Shown: positions 7,670 through 16,866 of the stretch, piece after piece | Layout: every line of letters starts with the position of its first letter | How positions within the stretch are numbered: the first letter of the stretch is position 1 | NCBI RefSeq assembly: GCF_036946125.1 | Contig: NZ_JAQIJT010000001.1 | Span: 1,264,501 to 1,328,500 of the forward strand | Origin: Sphingomonas adhaesiva | GTDB lineage: Bacteria; Pseudomonadota; Alphaproteobacteria; Sphingomonadales; Sphingomonadaceae | Length of the DNA stretch: 64,000 bases | Reading direction: 5' to 3' | Position numbers and translations under genes: made by a program | Notes under the pieces: model-generated | The model's database searches: none | The model's input: the letters and a program-made list of their open reading frames with translations, nothing else | Told to the model about the DNA's origin: nothing

Positions 7670-8686
7670 TCAGGCGGCGATCGGCACGGGTGGCCGATAC
7701 TGCTCCTGCCGGGCGAGCACCGCCCAACTGATGCGTACGATCTTGTTCGCCAGCGCGACGACCGCGACGTTCTTGTGCGTTCGCATCTCGAGCTGGTCGA
7801 GCCACGGGCCGAGTCCCTGCTCGCGTTTCATGTGCATACTCGCTGACCGAGCGCCGTGGATGAACAGGCGGCGCAGGTGACTGTTGCCGCGCTTGGACAT
7901 GCCGAGCAGCGTCGACTTACCGCCGGTGGAATGCTGACGCGGGACGAGGCCGAGCCAGGCGGCGAGGTCGCGGCCGCGCTTGAAGCCGGTGCCATCGGCT
8001 ACGGCTGCGACGAGTGCCGTGGCGACGAGCGGTCCGACGCCAGGGATGGCCAGCAGCCGTCGACAACCCTCGTCCGCGGCGGCAATCGCTTCGATCTCCT
8101 TGGTCACGGTGCCGATGTCGGTTTCGAGTCTCCGCCATTCGTCCCAGAGCTGCTGCAGGATCATGCGCATCCGCAGCGACAGCGTAGAGCGCTCGTCGGT
8201 GAACAGCGCTGGCATCTCGCGCGCCATGTGACGCCGCCCTGCGTGAAACACGATACCGCGCTCCAGTAGGAAGGCGCGGATCTGGTTGATGACTGCTGTC
8301 CTGCGGCTCACCAACCGCTCGCGCACGCGGTGCAGTGCCTGCAGGTCGAGCTGCTCGACTGACTTCGCGGGCACGAACCGCATCGTCGGCCGCTGCACCG
8401 CCTCGGCATCGAGATAGTCGTTCTTGTTGGATTTGAGGAACGGCTTGACGAACTGAGGCGCCATCAGCCGGACGTTATGGTCGAGCGCCGTCAGCTCACG
8501 CGCGAGGTGGTGGGCACCGCAACACGCCTCCATTCCGACCAGGCAGCGGGGCAGCGCATCCATGTGCCGCATCAGCTGCGCACGGCTGACCTTCTTTTTC
8601 CACTGGATCGCACCCGTAGCATCCAGCGCCACCAGGTGGAATGACATCTTGCCAATGTCGATGCCGATTACCGCTACCTCTGTCAT
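7670..8686 (-). CDS. IS110 family transposase (DEDD)
   Basis: This 338-residue recombinase has an N-terminal RuvC-like domain with DEDD residues: Asp in GIDIGK (about residue 10), Glu in GMEACCG (about 61), and Asp residues in NDYLDAEA (about 98-102). Its C-terminal part is the transposase_20 type (LLAIPGVGPLVATALVAAV, then GLVPRQHSTGGKSTLLGMSKRGN), containing the catalytic-serine region HSTGGK. The start at 8686 is preferred because GAGGAGG lies six to seven bases upstream; the longer frame from 8761 crosses the element end. It looks intact and probably active. Confidence 0.93.
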   Translation of the reverse strand: MTEVAVIGIDIGKMSFHLVALDATGAIQWKKKVSRAQLMRHMDALPRCLVGMEACCGAHHLARELTALDHNVRLMAPQFVKPFLKSNKNDYLDAEAVQRPTMRFVPAKSVEQLDLQALHRVRERLVSRRTAVINQIRAFLLERGIVFHAGRRHMAREMPALFTDERSTLSLRMRMILQQLWDEWRRLETDIGTVTKEIEAIAAADEGCRRLLAIPGVGPLVATALVAAVADGTGFKRGRDLAAWLGLVPRQHSTGGKSTLLGMSKRGNSHLRRLFIHGARSASMHMKREQGLGPWLDQLEMRTHKNVAVVALANKIVRISWAVLARQEQYRPPVPIAA

Positions 8687-8715
8687 GACGGTCCTCCTCG
8701 GTAAAGGCGGCCAGG

Positions 8716-9642
8716 ATGCTCCTGACTGCGTCCCTCCGTAAGGGGGCGGACCATCCCACAACAGCTCTTGCGCTCGACCTCGCTGCCCGGGGACATTCTA
8801 TGAGCGCGGTAGCCGATGCGCTCGGCGTCGCCCGCCCGCATCTGTCTGCGATGCGCAACCGACCACCGCCACGACCGCGCGGACGGCCACCATTGCCGGA
8901 TGCCGACTTGGTCGCCGACATCCGGGCGCTTGTCGCCGATCTGCCCACCTACGGTTATCGCCGCGTCCATGCCCTGCTGCGCCGCCAAGCCGAGCAGACC
9001 GGTCGCGCTGCTCCCAATCCCAAGCGCGTCTACCGCGTCATGAAGGTGCATGGACTGCTGCTCCAAAGAGGGGGCGGACGGCACGAGGAGCGCCGTCACG
9101 ACGGCCGTGTCGCCGTCGACCAGCGCAACACTCGCTGGTGCTCAGACGGGCTGGAGATCGCCTGTGACAACGGCGAGAAGGTGCGCGTCGCGTTCGCGCT
9201 CGACTGCTGCGACCGCGAGGCAATGGGGCATGTGGCAACCACGAGCGACATCACCGCCGAGGATGTGCAGGACCTGATGGTCGCCACCGTCGAGCACCGC
9301 TACGGTCGGGTGAACCGGGTACCCCAGCCAATCGAGTGGCTGACGGATAACGGCAGCTGCTATACCGCCCGCGACACCCGCACCTTTGCCCGCGACATCG
9401 GGCTGGTGCCGCGCACCACCCCGGTCAGCAGCCCGCAGTCCAACGGCATGGCCGAGGCGTTCGTCCGCACCCTCAAGCGCGATTACGTCCGCGTGAACCC
9501 CAAGCCCGACGCGCAGACCGTCATCGCGCAGCTGCCAGCTTGGCTCGACCACTATAATGAGGTGCATCCACACCGCGCCCTCGGCTACAGGTCACCCCGC
9601 GAGTTCATCGCGACAACACGCGAGGCCCTGTCAGCCATTTAG
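8716..9642 (+). CDS. IS3 family (IS2 group) OrfB transposase
   Basis: This integrase-core protein has the rve DDE triad: Asp in WCSDGLEIAC (about residue 145), Asp in LTDNGSCY (about 213) and Glu in NGMAEAFVRTLKRDY (about 249). An HTH-like region (MSAVADALGVARPHLSAM) and the TYGYRRVHALLRR segment precede it. The frame from 8716 starts inside the IS110-family element, so the first ~14-28 codons are not native; the ATG at 8800 lies in native sequence. Normally OrfB is made as an OrfAB frameshift fusion, which is not possible here because orfA is cut off. Confidence 0.85.
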   Translation: MLLTASLRKGADHPTTALALDLAARGHSMSAVADALGVARPHLSAMRNRPPPRPRGRPPLPDADLVADIRALVADLPTYGYRRVHALLRRQAEQTGRAAPNPKRVYRVMKVHGLLLQRGGGRHEERRHDGRVAVDQRNTRWCSDGLEIACDNGEKVRVAFALDCCDREAMGHVATTSDITAEDVQDLMVATVEHRYGRVNRVPQPIEWLTDNGSCYTARDTRTFARDIGLVPRTTPVSSPQSNGMAEAFVRTLKRDYVRVNPKPDAQTVIAQLPAWLDHYNEVHPHRALGYRSPREFIATTREALSAI

Positions 9643-9654
9643 GGGGCAACAACA

Positions 9655-9850
9655 CGAGCCCGGCGACCAGCGCGGTGCCGTTGAGCGCGCCGGCGCTGGT
9701 GCCGCTGACGGCGACGATCTCGACGTCCTCGGCCAGCAGGCGTTCCAGCACGCCCCAGCCATAGGCACCGTGCGCCCCGCCACCCTGCAACGCCAGCGCC
9801 AGCCTCGGACGACCGTAGCCTGATACCTGGAAACTGCTGTGATCCGTCAT
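9655..9850 (-). pseudogene. patatin-like phospholipase, N-terminal part (split by IS)
   Basis: This fragment starts MTDHSSFQVSGYGRPRLALA and contains the oxyanion-hole motif LQGGGAHGAYGWGV and the nucleophile elbow GTSAG (catalytic Ser). It stops at ALNGTALVAGL where the IS2-like element is inserted. With the fragment at 6151-7012 it forms one interrupted gene. Patatin-like proteins of this size are cytosolic or membrane-associated lipid acyl hydrolases; the paralogue near 60 kb shows what the intact protein looks like. Confidence 0.9.
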
Positions 9851-9870
9851 CGTCGCCTATCCCGAACACG

Positions 9871-9887
9871 GTGATCCATCGGATCAC
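9871..9887. promoter_or_regulatory. palindrome upstream of the broken patatin gene
   Basis: GTGATCC-ATC-GGATCAC is a perfect 7-bp inverted repeat with a 3-bp spacer, 21 bases before the patatin start. It may be an operator. The rest of 9851-10045 shows nothing recognisable. Confidence 0.35.
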
Positions 9888-10045
9888 GGAAGTCGAACCT
9901 CTCCGCGAAAGGCCGTCGGATGCAGCCGCTACGGACCAAACGGTCTGATCCATGTTTGGCTGCAACGCAGCATAACGAGGTCGATATCGTCTCGATTCCG
10001 AATAATTCGCAACCTAGGAACAGGTCTGCTTTTCGCGCCGCAAGG

Positions 10046-10723
10046 TCAAAGGCGCAGGCCGAAGGCAAGCACCACGATGCTGCTCACGCCGAGCAGGAAC
10101 CAGCCCGGCACCCCCTTGTCGCGGCGGGCCAGTTCGTCCGCCAGCACGTCGATCACCGTGGCGCCTCCCATGGCGGCGAACAGCAGGGCGGTGATGTTCA
10201 GCGGATGGGCGATGCCGCGGCTGAGCGCCCAGCCGACCGGAACGGCGGCGGCAAGCGCGAGGCGCTGATAGCCCGAAGGGCGCTCGTCGGGCGCGTGGAC
10301 GCGCGCGCTGAGGAAGAAATGGAGCCCGATCCCACCTGTATAGGCCGCCAGCCAGGCGGCGCTGCGTTCGCCATAGTCGGCAAGGACGAAGCCGACCGCG
10401 AGCCTGTAGAGCATGGCACGGCCGATATGCACCGCGCTCGCTGCGTTGCGCTGTTCCTTCCGGTCCAGCCGTGTCGCCCACAGGTCGAGCGCATGATAGG
10501 CCGACAGGCCGACCAGCGCCACGAAGAACACCAGGCGGTCCGCCTCCAGTTCGTCGCTGGCGGCACCCTACCAGGTCGACAGCAGCGGCAGCACGATGAC
10601 GAAGACATAGGCAACGCCGACCCCGCCGGCGAACGACCGCAACCGGTCCGACGCCGCCGGTCCGTCCTGCCGCGCCATATGCGTTCCAGCGAGGAACAGG
10701 GCTGCCAGGAAGGTGAGGCCCAC
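10046..10723 (-). pseudogene. multi-pass membrane protein gene with in-frame TAG
   Basis: A GTG at 10723, four bases after the RND pump stop, opens a frame reading VGLTFLAALFLAGTHMARQD and then FAGGVGVAYVFVIVLPLLST. After TW an in-frame TAG stands at 10568-10570. The same frame continues without a break as GAASDELEADRLVFFVALVG to a stop at 10046, with about six more hydrophobic segments. One substitution therefore splits a roughly 225-residue membrane protein. An internal start (GTG at 10531) could give the last 161 residues. The family is not recognised. Its position suggests it was co-transcribed with the efflux genes. Confidence 0.65.
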
Positions 10724-10727
10724 CGCG

Positions 10728-13700
10728 TCAGTCCAGCGCCGGCTCGCGGGCGTTTTCCTCCTTGGTGAGCAAGAGGTAGAGCGCGGGTACCACGAACAGC
10801 GCGAGGATCGTCGCCGAGATCAGGCCGAAGATGATGACCAGCGTCAGCGGCCGGTACGCGTCGCTGCTGATCGTCAGGGGGATGAGGCCGATGATCGTCG
10901 TGACCGAGGTCGTGACGACCGGGCGGAGGCGCCGCGCCGATCCTGCCGCCGCCGCCTCAACGATCGAGGCACCGCCCTGCAACTCGCGGTTCATCGTGTC
11001 GACCATGATGATGCCGGTGTTGATGACGATGCCGATCAGCGAAACGAGCCCGATCATCGCGAAGAACGAGAAGGACAGGCCGAACACGAAGAAGCCGACG
11101 AACGCGCCGATCATCGCGAGCGGCATGGTCGCGACGATGATGAACGCCTGCGCGAAGCTGTCGAACATGATGACCAGCACGCCGATCATCAGCATGATCG
11201 CCACGACCAGCGCGACGCCGGCCGATCCGAACGTCTCGCCTGTATCCTCCGCCTCGCCGCCGATGCGATAGCGATAGCCTTGGGGCCAGCCCGCCTGCAT
11301 CTCCTCCAGCCTCGGTTCCAGGTCGCCGACGATCTCGGTGACGGTGCGGCCCTGGTTGCGCGCCAGCACGGTCAGCGCGCGCTCGCCGCCGGCATGGCTG
11401 ATGGCGACGGGCCCTTCGCCCATGCCGGGCTTGATGAGCTGGGTCAGCGCCACCGGCCGCCCCTGTGGGGTGAAGGCGCGGATCATCGCCAGTTCGGATA
11501 GGTCGCGCGGCGGCCCCGCCTCGCCGGGGTTGCTCGGCCATTCGGTGCCGAGGCGGATCTCGATATCGTCCTCTGCGGGGCCAGTGCCGAAATCGCCGAT
11601 CTCGTCGGAGCTGAACGCGGCGCGCAGCTGCCCTGCCAGATCGCCGTGCGCGATGCCGAAGAAATCCGCCGCCTCGCGATCGGGCTGGACGTTGATCTCC
11701 GGGTTGAGGACGATGTTGTCGCGCACGTCCGTCACGCCGCCACCCTTGCGCAACGCGGCCTGCACCTGCCGCGACATGCGCCGCAGCGTGTCGATGTCGG
11801 GCCCCTCGATCTCGATCTCGATCGGATCGCCGGGATTGGGGGAGAGCTGCTGCGGCACGACCTGGAGCACGGCGCCGGCGACGTTGCGTTGCAGCCAGCC
11901 GGCCAGTTCGTGCCGCAGATCCTCGGCCAGTTCGTAGGACAAGCCGTCGCGATCGCCCCGGTCGGCGAAGATGCTGGAAAAGCCGATGAAGTTCTCCGCC
12001 TCGTCCGGCTGGAGTTGGCCGGCGACCGATCCGGCCGCGAACGGGCTCTTGCGCCCGGTCAGCATCACCGTATTGCGCAGGTAGGCCTTCTCGCGGATGA
12101 TCTCGCCAACCGCGTCGGCCACCTTTTGCGTCTCCGCCAGCGGGGTGGTGGGCGGCAGTTCGATGTTGATGCCGAGCTGGTCGGCATCGGCCATCGGGAA
12201 CAGCTCGACCCGTGTCTGCGTGAACGCCACCGCCGACAGGGCGAAGACGCCAAACGCGCCGAACACCCAGATCTTCGCGCGCCGCTTGCTGCCGAGCACG
12301 TGCTTGGTGTTCCACGCCTCCAGCCAGTCCATCGCCTTGCGCGTCACCCGGTCGGCGCGGCTTTCCGTATCCTCGTCCCCGTCGTCTTCGGGCGGCTTCA
12401 GCAGCCAGCGCGCCAGCGGCATCGCCGCGAACAGCGCCAGCACGAACGCGATCACCAGGCACAGTACCGTCGTCAGCGGCAGGATGCGGATGAACGTGCC
12501 CGCGACCCCACCGATCGACATCAGCGGGACGAGCGCGAGGATGGTGGTGATCTGCGCGGCGAAGGCGGGCTTGCCGTAGCGCGCAAAGGTGCGCAGCACC
12601 GCCTGCCCGAATGTCGCCTTCTGCACGTAGATCTCGTCGTGCAGCCCTTCCATCATGATGATGAACACGTCGATGATGAGCACCAGCGCGATCACCATGC
12701 CGATGATGACCAGCTCGTTCAGCGTCTGCCCCATCAACAGCAGGAACAGCAGCACGCCCGCGAAGGTGATCGGGATCGACAGGCCGGTGATGAGCGCCTC
12801 GCGCCATGCGATCGTTATGAACAGGATGACGAAGACGATCAGCATCGACTGGAGACCGCTGACGAACACCTCGCCCAGCGACGACCAGATGTCCTCCGCG
12901 CCGTCCTGCACCACCCGATAGTCGACGCCCTGCGCCCATTCCGGTCCGCCGCGCATCTCGCGGATGATGTCGAGCACCTGCCCGACCACCTCCACCGTAT
13001 CGGCACCCGGCGTCTTGGTGATCGACACCTCCAGCGCCGGCACATAAGGCCGTCCGCCCGCCGTAAAGGCGGCGCGCGTCTCCTCGCGCTCGATCGTGCG
13101 GCGAACCTTGGCGACCTCGTCCAGCCGCACCGCGCGGGCGGTGACGTTGCCCTGCTGCTGGCGTGCCACGGGCAGCGCGCGCAGGTCGTCCAGGTCGCGG
13201 AACCGCCCCTCCAGCCGCACCACCGCGCCGATCGCCGCACTCCGTATCTCGCCGAAGGGCTGTTCGACGTTGGCGCCCGTTACCGCGTCGCGCACCGCGG
13301 TCGCCGACACACCGAGCGCCAGCATCCGGTCGGGCTGGAGCAGGATCTGCACCACCTCCTCCCGCTCGCCGCCCAGCGTCACCTCGTCGACGCCGGTGAC
13401 GCGTTCCAGCCGGTCCTGCACGTCGCGCCCGAGCTGGCTGAGCGTGCGCGCGTCGACCGATCCGGTCAGCGCCAGCGTCAGGATCGGCCGGTCGTCGACC
13501 GTGACCTGCGTCACCGTCGGCTGCTCCGCCGCCTCGGGCAGCTCCGCCTCGGCATCGGATACCGCGGCGCGCAGTTCGGCCATCGCGGTCTCGGAATTGA
13601 CCGACGCCTCGAACTCGACCGAGATGACGGAGAAACTGTCATAGGAGGCGCTGTCGATCGACCGCACGCCCGACAGGCTGGTCAGCTCGTCCTCGATATT

Positions 13701-14015
13701 GTCGGTCACCTGCTCCTCGATCGAGCGCGCGTCGGCGCCGGGCCATGTGGTGGTGATCGTCGCACGCGGGATGTCGAGGTCGGGCAGCGCCTCCTTGGTC
13801 AGCATGCCATAGGCGAAGAGGCCGCCGACCGTCAGCACGGCCACCAGCAGGATCGCGAAGGTAGTCTTGAGGAAGAAGAAGCGCGCCAGCGGCGATGCGT
13901 CGCGCACCTCGTCGCTTTCCTGCGGGCGATCCGTCTCGCGGGCCTCGTCGCCGTCCTGCGGGCGATCCGCCTCCTGCGCGTCCCCCTCGGATTCGTCCCG
14001 ATCGGACGCGCTCAT
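10728..14015 (-). CDS. efflux RND transporter permease subunit
   Basis: This 1095-residue inner-membrane pump is of the AcrB/MexB superfamily. After an acidic 40-residue cytoplasmic N-terminus come the first helix (FAILLVAVLTVGGLFAYGML), a periplasmic porter domain, helices 2-6, a second periplasmic loop and helices 8-12. Helix 4 carries the membrane-embedded Asp (IALVLIIDVFIIMMEG) expected for proton coupling. The start at 14015 overlaps the MFP stop as ATGA, so the start is well fixed. It is the pump of a TetR-controlled tripartite operon reading OMF, MFP, RND. Substrate unknown; the extended acidic tail is unusual. Confidence 0.93.
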   Translation of the reverse strand: MSASDRDESEGDAQEADRPQDGDEARETDRPQESDEVRDASPLARFFFLKTTFAILLVAVLTVGGLFAYGMLTKEALPDLDIPRATITTTWPGADARSIEEQVTDNIEDELTSLSGVRSIDSASYDSFSVISVEFEASVNSETAMAELRAAVSDAEAELPEAAEQPTVTQVTVDDRPILTLALTGSVDARTLSQLGRDVQDRLERVTGVDEVTLGGEREEVVQILLQPDRMLALGVSATAVRDAVTGANVEQPFGEIRSAAIGAVVRLEGRFRDLDDLRALPVARQQQGNVTARAVRLDEVAKVRRTIEREETRAAFTAGGRPYVPALEVSITKTPGADTVEVVGQVLDIIREMRGGPEWAQGVDYRVVQDGAEDIWSSLGEVFVSGLQSMLIVFVILFITIAWREALITGLSIPITFAGVLLFLLLMGQTLNELVIIGMVIALVLIIDVFIIMMEGLHDEIYVQKATFGQAVLRTFARYGKPAFAAQITTILALVPLMSIGGVAGTFIRILPLTTVLCLVIAFVLALFAAMPLARWLLKPPEDDGDEDTESRADRVTRKAMDWLEAWNTKHVLGSKRRAKIWVFGAFGVFALSAVAFTQTRVELFPMADADQLGINIELPPTTPLAETQKVADAVGEIIREKAYLRNTVMLTGRKSPFAAGSVAGQLQPDEAENFIGFSSIFADRGDRDGLSYELAEDLRHELAGWLQRNVAGAVLQVVPQQLSPNPGDPIEIEIEGPDIDTLRRMSRQVQAALRKGGGVTDVRDNIVLNPEINVQPDREAADFFGIAHGDLAGQLRAAFSSDEIGDFGTGPAEDDIEIRLGTEWPSNPGEAGPPRDLSELAMIRAFTPQGRPVALTQLIKPGMGEGPVAISHAGGERALTVLARNQGRTVTEIVGDLEPRLEEMQAGWPQGYRYRIGGEAEDTGETFGSAGVALVVAIMLMIGVLVIMFDSFAQAFIIVATMPLAMIGAFVGFFVFGLSFSFFAMIGLVSLIGIVINTGIIMVDTMNRELQGGASIVEAAAAGSARRLRPVVTTSVTTIIGLIPLTISSDAYRPLTLVIIFGLISATILALFVVPALYLLLTKEENAREPALD

Positions 14016-15274
14016 CGCGCCCGATCCGCGTCGTCGCGCTTGGGCGGCAGCAGCCGGATGCGCTGTTCGTCGTTGAGCTGCGACCGGCCATCGGTCACCA
14101 CGCGTTCGCCGGCGCGAAGGCCGTCGAGCACGACGTGCCGCCCCCCGCCCTGCGCCCCCAGCCGGATCGGCCGCTCGCGCGCGACGCCGTTTTGCGCGTC
14201 GACCACGAACACGAACGGCCGGTCGTTGCGATAGCGGACGCTGTCGAGCGGAATGGTCGGCTTCTCCTCGCCGACCGGCCGCGCGATCCACAAGGCGACG
14301 AACTCGCCGTCCTGCACCGGCGGGCGCGGGGTGGTGGTGCGCACGATCACCTCAAACGTGCGTGTTTCCGGATCGAGCGAGGCGCCGATCGCATGGACGC
14401 GGCCACGCACGCGGTAGCTGGCCACGGGCAGCGGCGGCCCGGCCTCGCGCCCATAGCGTTCGTCGCCCCGGCCCGCGCCTGCCTGCTCCTGGCCGAGGCC
14501 GACCAGCACCTCGCTGCCGACGCGGATCTGGCGGAACTCGCTCGCGGGCAGTTCGGCGGTGATCTCGAAGCTGGACGGATCGATCACCACCGCCGGCACG
14601 CTGCGCAGCGCCGATTGCTCGTCCGTGCCCTGTACCGCCTGGGGCGAGAACAGGCGTCCCCGCTCGACATTCAGCCGGGCCAGAACGCCGTCGATCGGCG
14701 ACACCAGCCGGGTCTCGGAGAAGATCACGCGCTGCTGGTCGGCACGGGCGCGGTTGGTGGTCGCCTGCGCGTCGGCACGGCGCTTGGCGGCCAGCGCCTG
14801 CTCATACTCGGCGCGTGCCTGGTCGAACTCCTGCGGCGAAGCCGAGCCCCGCGCGCGCAGCGTCCGGAACCGTTCCATCGCCAGGCGCGCGACCTCCAGC
14901 GTCGCATCCGCCTCGCGCTGCGCCGCGCGTGACGCGGCGACCTCGGACCGCGCCGCCACCAGGTCCGATCGCACCCGGTCGGGCTCCAGGTTGGCGATCA
15001 GCTGGCCGCGCCGCACCGGCCTGCCGATCTCCAGCGCCGGATCGACATAGGTGACGCGGCCCTCGCCAGTGAAGCTCAGGAACTCGCGCCGTACCGCGCG
15101 CGCCGTGCCCTGGCCATAGGTCCACGCCTGCACCGTGCGAACCTCGACCGGCACGGCGCGGACGCTGACCACGTCGTCGTCGGCGGAACCGTTGTCCGCC
15201 TCCTCGCCGGAGGAACCGCAGGCGGCGAGGCCCAGCAGCAGGAAGGTCGCGAACGGGCGGAGGGCGATGGTCAC
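14012..15274 (-). CDS. efflux RND transporter periplasmic adaptor subunit
   Basis: This 420-residue membrane-fusion protein starts with a lipoprotein signal (FATFLLLGLAACGSS, lipobox LAAC). It then has a lipoyl/barrel-sandwich half (YVDPALEIGRPVRRGQLIAN), a long alpha-helical hairpin rich in Ala/Arg/Glu (about 125-185), the second lipoyl half (LVSPIDGVLARLNVERGRLF) and beta-barrel regions. The start is a GTG at 15274 that overlaps the OMF stop (GTGA). It bridges pump and outer-membrane channel. No defect is visible. Confidence 0.92.
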   Translation of the reverse strand: MTIALRPFATFLLLGLAACGSSGEEADNGSADDDVVSVRAVPVEVRTVQAWTYGQGTARAVRREFLSFTGEGRVTYVDPALEIGRPVRRGQLIANLEPDRVRSDLVAARSEVAASRAAQREADATLEVARLAMERFRTLRARGSASPQEFDQARAEYEQALAAKRRADAQATTNRARADQQRVIFSETRLVSPIDGVLARLNVERGRLFSPQAVQGTDEQSALRSVPAVVIDPSSFEITAELPASEFRQIRVGSEVLVGLGQEQAGAGRGDERYGREAGPPLPVASYRVRGRVHAIGASLDPETRTFEVIVRTTTPRPPVQDGEFVALWIARPVGEEKPTIPLDSVRYRNDRPFVFVVDAQNGVARERPIRLGAQGGGRHVVLDGLRAGERVVTDGRSQLNDEQRIRLLPPKRDDADRAR

Positions 15275-16773
15275 TTGGGTGTCTCCGCCAGCGTGACGTC
15301 GGGCGCTTCCTCGAAGCCGCCGCCGAGCGCCAGATGCAGGTTGATCCGATTGTCGAGCCGCGCACGCCGCGCGGACAGATAGGCGCCGCGGCTGTCGAGC
15401 GCCTGTTGCTGGCTTTCCTGCACCGCGATGAAGGGGTCGATGCCCTCGCGATAGCGATCGAAGGCGACACGCGCCGCGGTTTCCGCCGCCACCGCGGCCT
15501 CCAGCGCGAACCGCTCGCGATCCACCAGATGGCGGTCGACCGACAGCGCGATCTCCACCTCGGACAGCGCCCGCAGCGCGACCTCGGCATAGGCTTCCAG
15601 CGCCTGCTTGCGCGCGCCCTCCGCCTGGATCACCTGCGCACGTAGCCGCCCGCCCTGGAAGATCGGCTGAAGCACGCTGCCCGCGATCGACCAGATCAGC
15701 GACCCCGGCGCGAACAGCCGGTCGAGGCTGTTGCCGACGGTGCCGATATTGCCGCTCAGCGACAGGCCGGGCAGGAACGACCGCTGCGCCGCGGTGAGAC
15801 GAAATCCCGCCGCGCGCAGCGCCAGTTCGGCGGCGGCGACGTCCGGCCGGCGCGCCAGCAGGTCGGCGGGCACGCCGGCGGCGGGCGGCGGCGGCAGGTC
15901 GGGCAGGAAGGCGGCCGTCTCCAGCGTGCCGCCGGGATATTCGCGCAGCAGCACCTCCAGCTCGCGTGTGGTGCGCGCCAGCGTCTCGCGGCGCTGCGCC
16001 AGATTGCCGTTGACCGACGCGAAGTTCGCATCGGCGAGCGCCCGGTCGCTGGGTGAGGCGACGCCGACCGCGGCCCGGTCGCGCAACTGGCGCGTCACTT
16101 CGCCGACCGAACGTACCGTCGCCTCCGCCAGCGACACCTGAGCGCGCGCCTCGGCGACCGTGAAATAGAGGCGCGTCGCCTCCGCCGCGATCGACTGGCG
16201 CACGCCGCGCAGATTCTCGGCGGAGGCGAGATAGTCGGCGCGCGCCGCCGCGGTCTGCGATCCGATGCGGCCCCACAAATCCAGTTCCCAGCTGACGTCG
16301 GCGGAGACCTGGAACGTGTTGAAGGTGAAGCCGCTGGGCAGCGGGATACCGCCGCCCTCCAGGTCGTCGACCGGGGCGGCGCCGGCGAGGTTGAAACGCT
16401 GGCGGGCGGCGTTGAAGGCGGCGCTGACCTGCGGCAGGCCGTCGGCGCGCGCGATCCGCGCCTGCGCGTTCGCCTGACGCAACTCGCCGATCGCCTGGCC
16501 GACCTGCGGGTTGCGATTCACCGCTTGGTCGACGAACGCGGCCAGTCGCGCGTCGCCGAATCCCGTCCACCATTGGTCGTCGGCGACATAAGAGCTAGAT
16601 GCGGAAAGCGCGGGCGTCGCGAACGAGGGCGGCACGGGGACCGCAGCCGCGGGTCGCTCCGTCTCGCGGGCTGCGCATCCGGCCAGCAGGATCGCCGCGC
16701 CGATCACCGTCAATCGCGCGACCGCTCTTCCCCCTGCCACCGTCGATCCGGGCGGCGACGAACAACCATGCAC
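15271..16773 (-). CDS. efflux transporter outer membrane subunit (NodT/OprM-type lipoprotein)
   Basis: This TolC-like channel has a signal peptide with lipobox LLAGC (Cys about residue 32), then two repeats of the outer-membrane efflux fold. Typical segments are WWTGFGDARLAAFVDQAVNRNP near the start, ELDLWGRIG, and RRPDVAAAELALRAAGF near residue 310. The exact start is uncertain: ATG 16773 gives an atypically long pre-signal region, and a TTG about 60 bases downstream follows AGGGGGAAGAG. It is the first gene of the OMF-MFP-RND operon, with overlapping stop-start junctions throughout. Confidence 0.9.
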   Translation of the reverse strand: MHGCSSPPGSTVAGGRAVARLTVIGAAILLAGCAARETERPAAAVPVPPSFATPALSASSSYVADDQWWTGFGDARLAAFVDQAVNRNPQVGQAIGELRQANAQARIARADGLPQVSAAFNAARQRFNLAGAAPVDDLEGGGIPLPSGFTFNTFQVSADVSWELDLWGRIGSQTAAARADYLASAENLRGVRQSIAAEATRLYFTVAEARAQVSLAEATVRSVGEVTRQLRDRAAVGVASPSDRALADANFASVNGNLAQRRETLARTTRELEVLLREYPGGTLETAAFLPDLPPPPAAGVPADLLARRPDVAAAELALRAAGFRLTAAQRSFLPGLSLSGNIGTVGNSLDRLFAPGSLIWSIAGSVLQPIFQGGRLRAQVIQAEGARKQALEAYAEVALRALSEVEIALSVDRHLVDRERFALEAAVAAETAARVAFDRYREGIDPFIAVQESQQQALDSRGAYLSARRARLDNRINLHLALGGGFEEAPDVTLAETPK

Positions 16774-16829
16774 CGCTTGGACGCCCCTTTTATAGAACCA
16801 GCGGCCGATCTAGTAAGCGCGAACTAATT

Positions 16830-16853
16830 TAACGCAACCTGTAAGGTTCGTTA
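16830..16853. promoter_or_regulatory. inverted repeat before the efflux operon (operator or attenuator)
   Basis: TAACG-C-AACCT-GTA-AGGTT-CGTTA has two 10-bp arms that match exactly except for one extra C. It lies between the tetR stop and the start of the outer-membrane gene. It suits a TetR dimer site controlling the pump operon; an RNA hairpin limiting read-through from tetR is the alternative. Confidence 0.55.
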
Positions 16854-16866
16854 AGACCAACAACGA

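Larger units (their letters stand above)
7431..8754 (-). mobile_element. IS110-family (IS1111-type) element inside the IS2-like element
   Basis: A perfect 13-bp subterminal inverted repeat, ATGGTCCGCCCCC at 7431-7443 and GGGGGCGGACCAT at 8742-8754, brackets one transposase gene on the minus strand. Subterminal repeats without terminal repeats or target duplication suit the IS1111 subgroup. True ends are probably a few bases outside these limits. It separates orfA from orfB of the host IS. Confidence 0.8.
7013..9654 (+). mobile_element. IS2-group IS3-family element, interrupted by an IS110-family element
   Basis: The left end TGAGGTGGCCCCTCAAATG and the reverse complement of the right end (TGTTGTTGCCCCCTAAATG) are imperfect inverted repeats that continue into a shared GCTGACAGGGCCTCG-like segment. 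The element carries orfA and orfB of the IS2 subgroup and is flanked by CGAGC on both sides. It inserted into a patatin gene. A second element (about 7431-8754) lies between orfA and orfB, so this copy cannot make its OrfAB transposase and is probably immobile unless helped in trans. Confidence 0.92.

Noticed and set aside
11646..14234. 862-codon plus-strand ORF opposite the RND pump gene
   Set aside because: It is an antisense shadow: composition is Arg/His/Asp/Gln-rich with no domain, while the minus strand encodes a complete RND permease.
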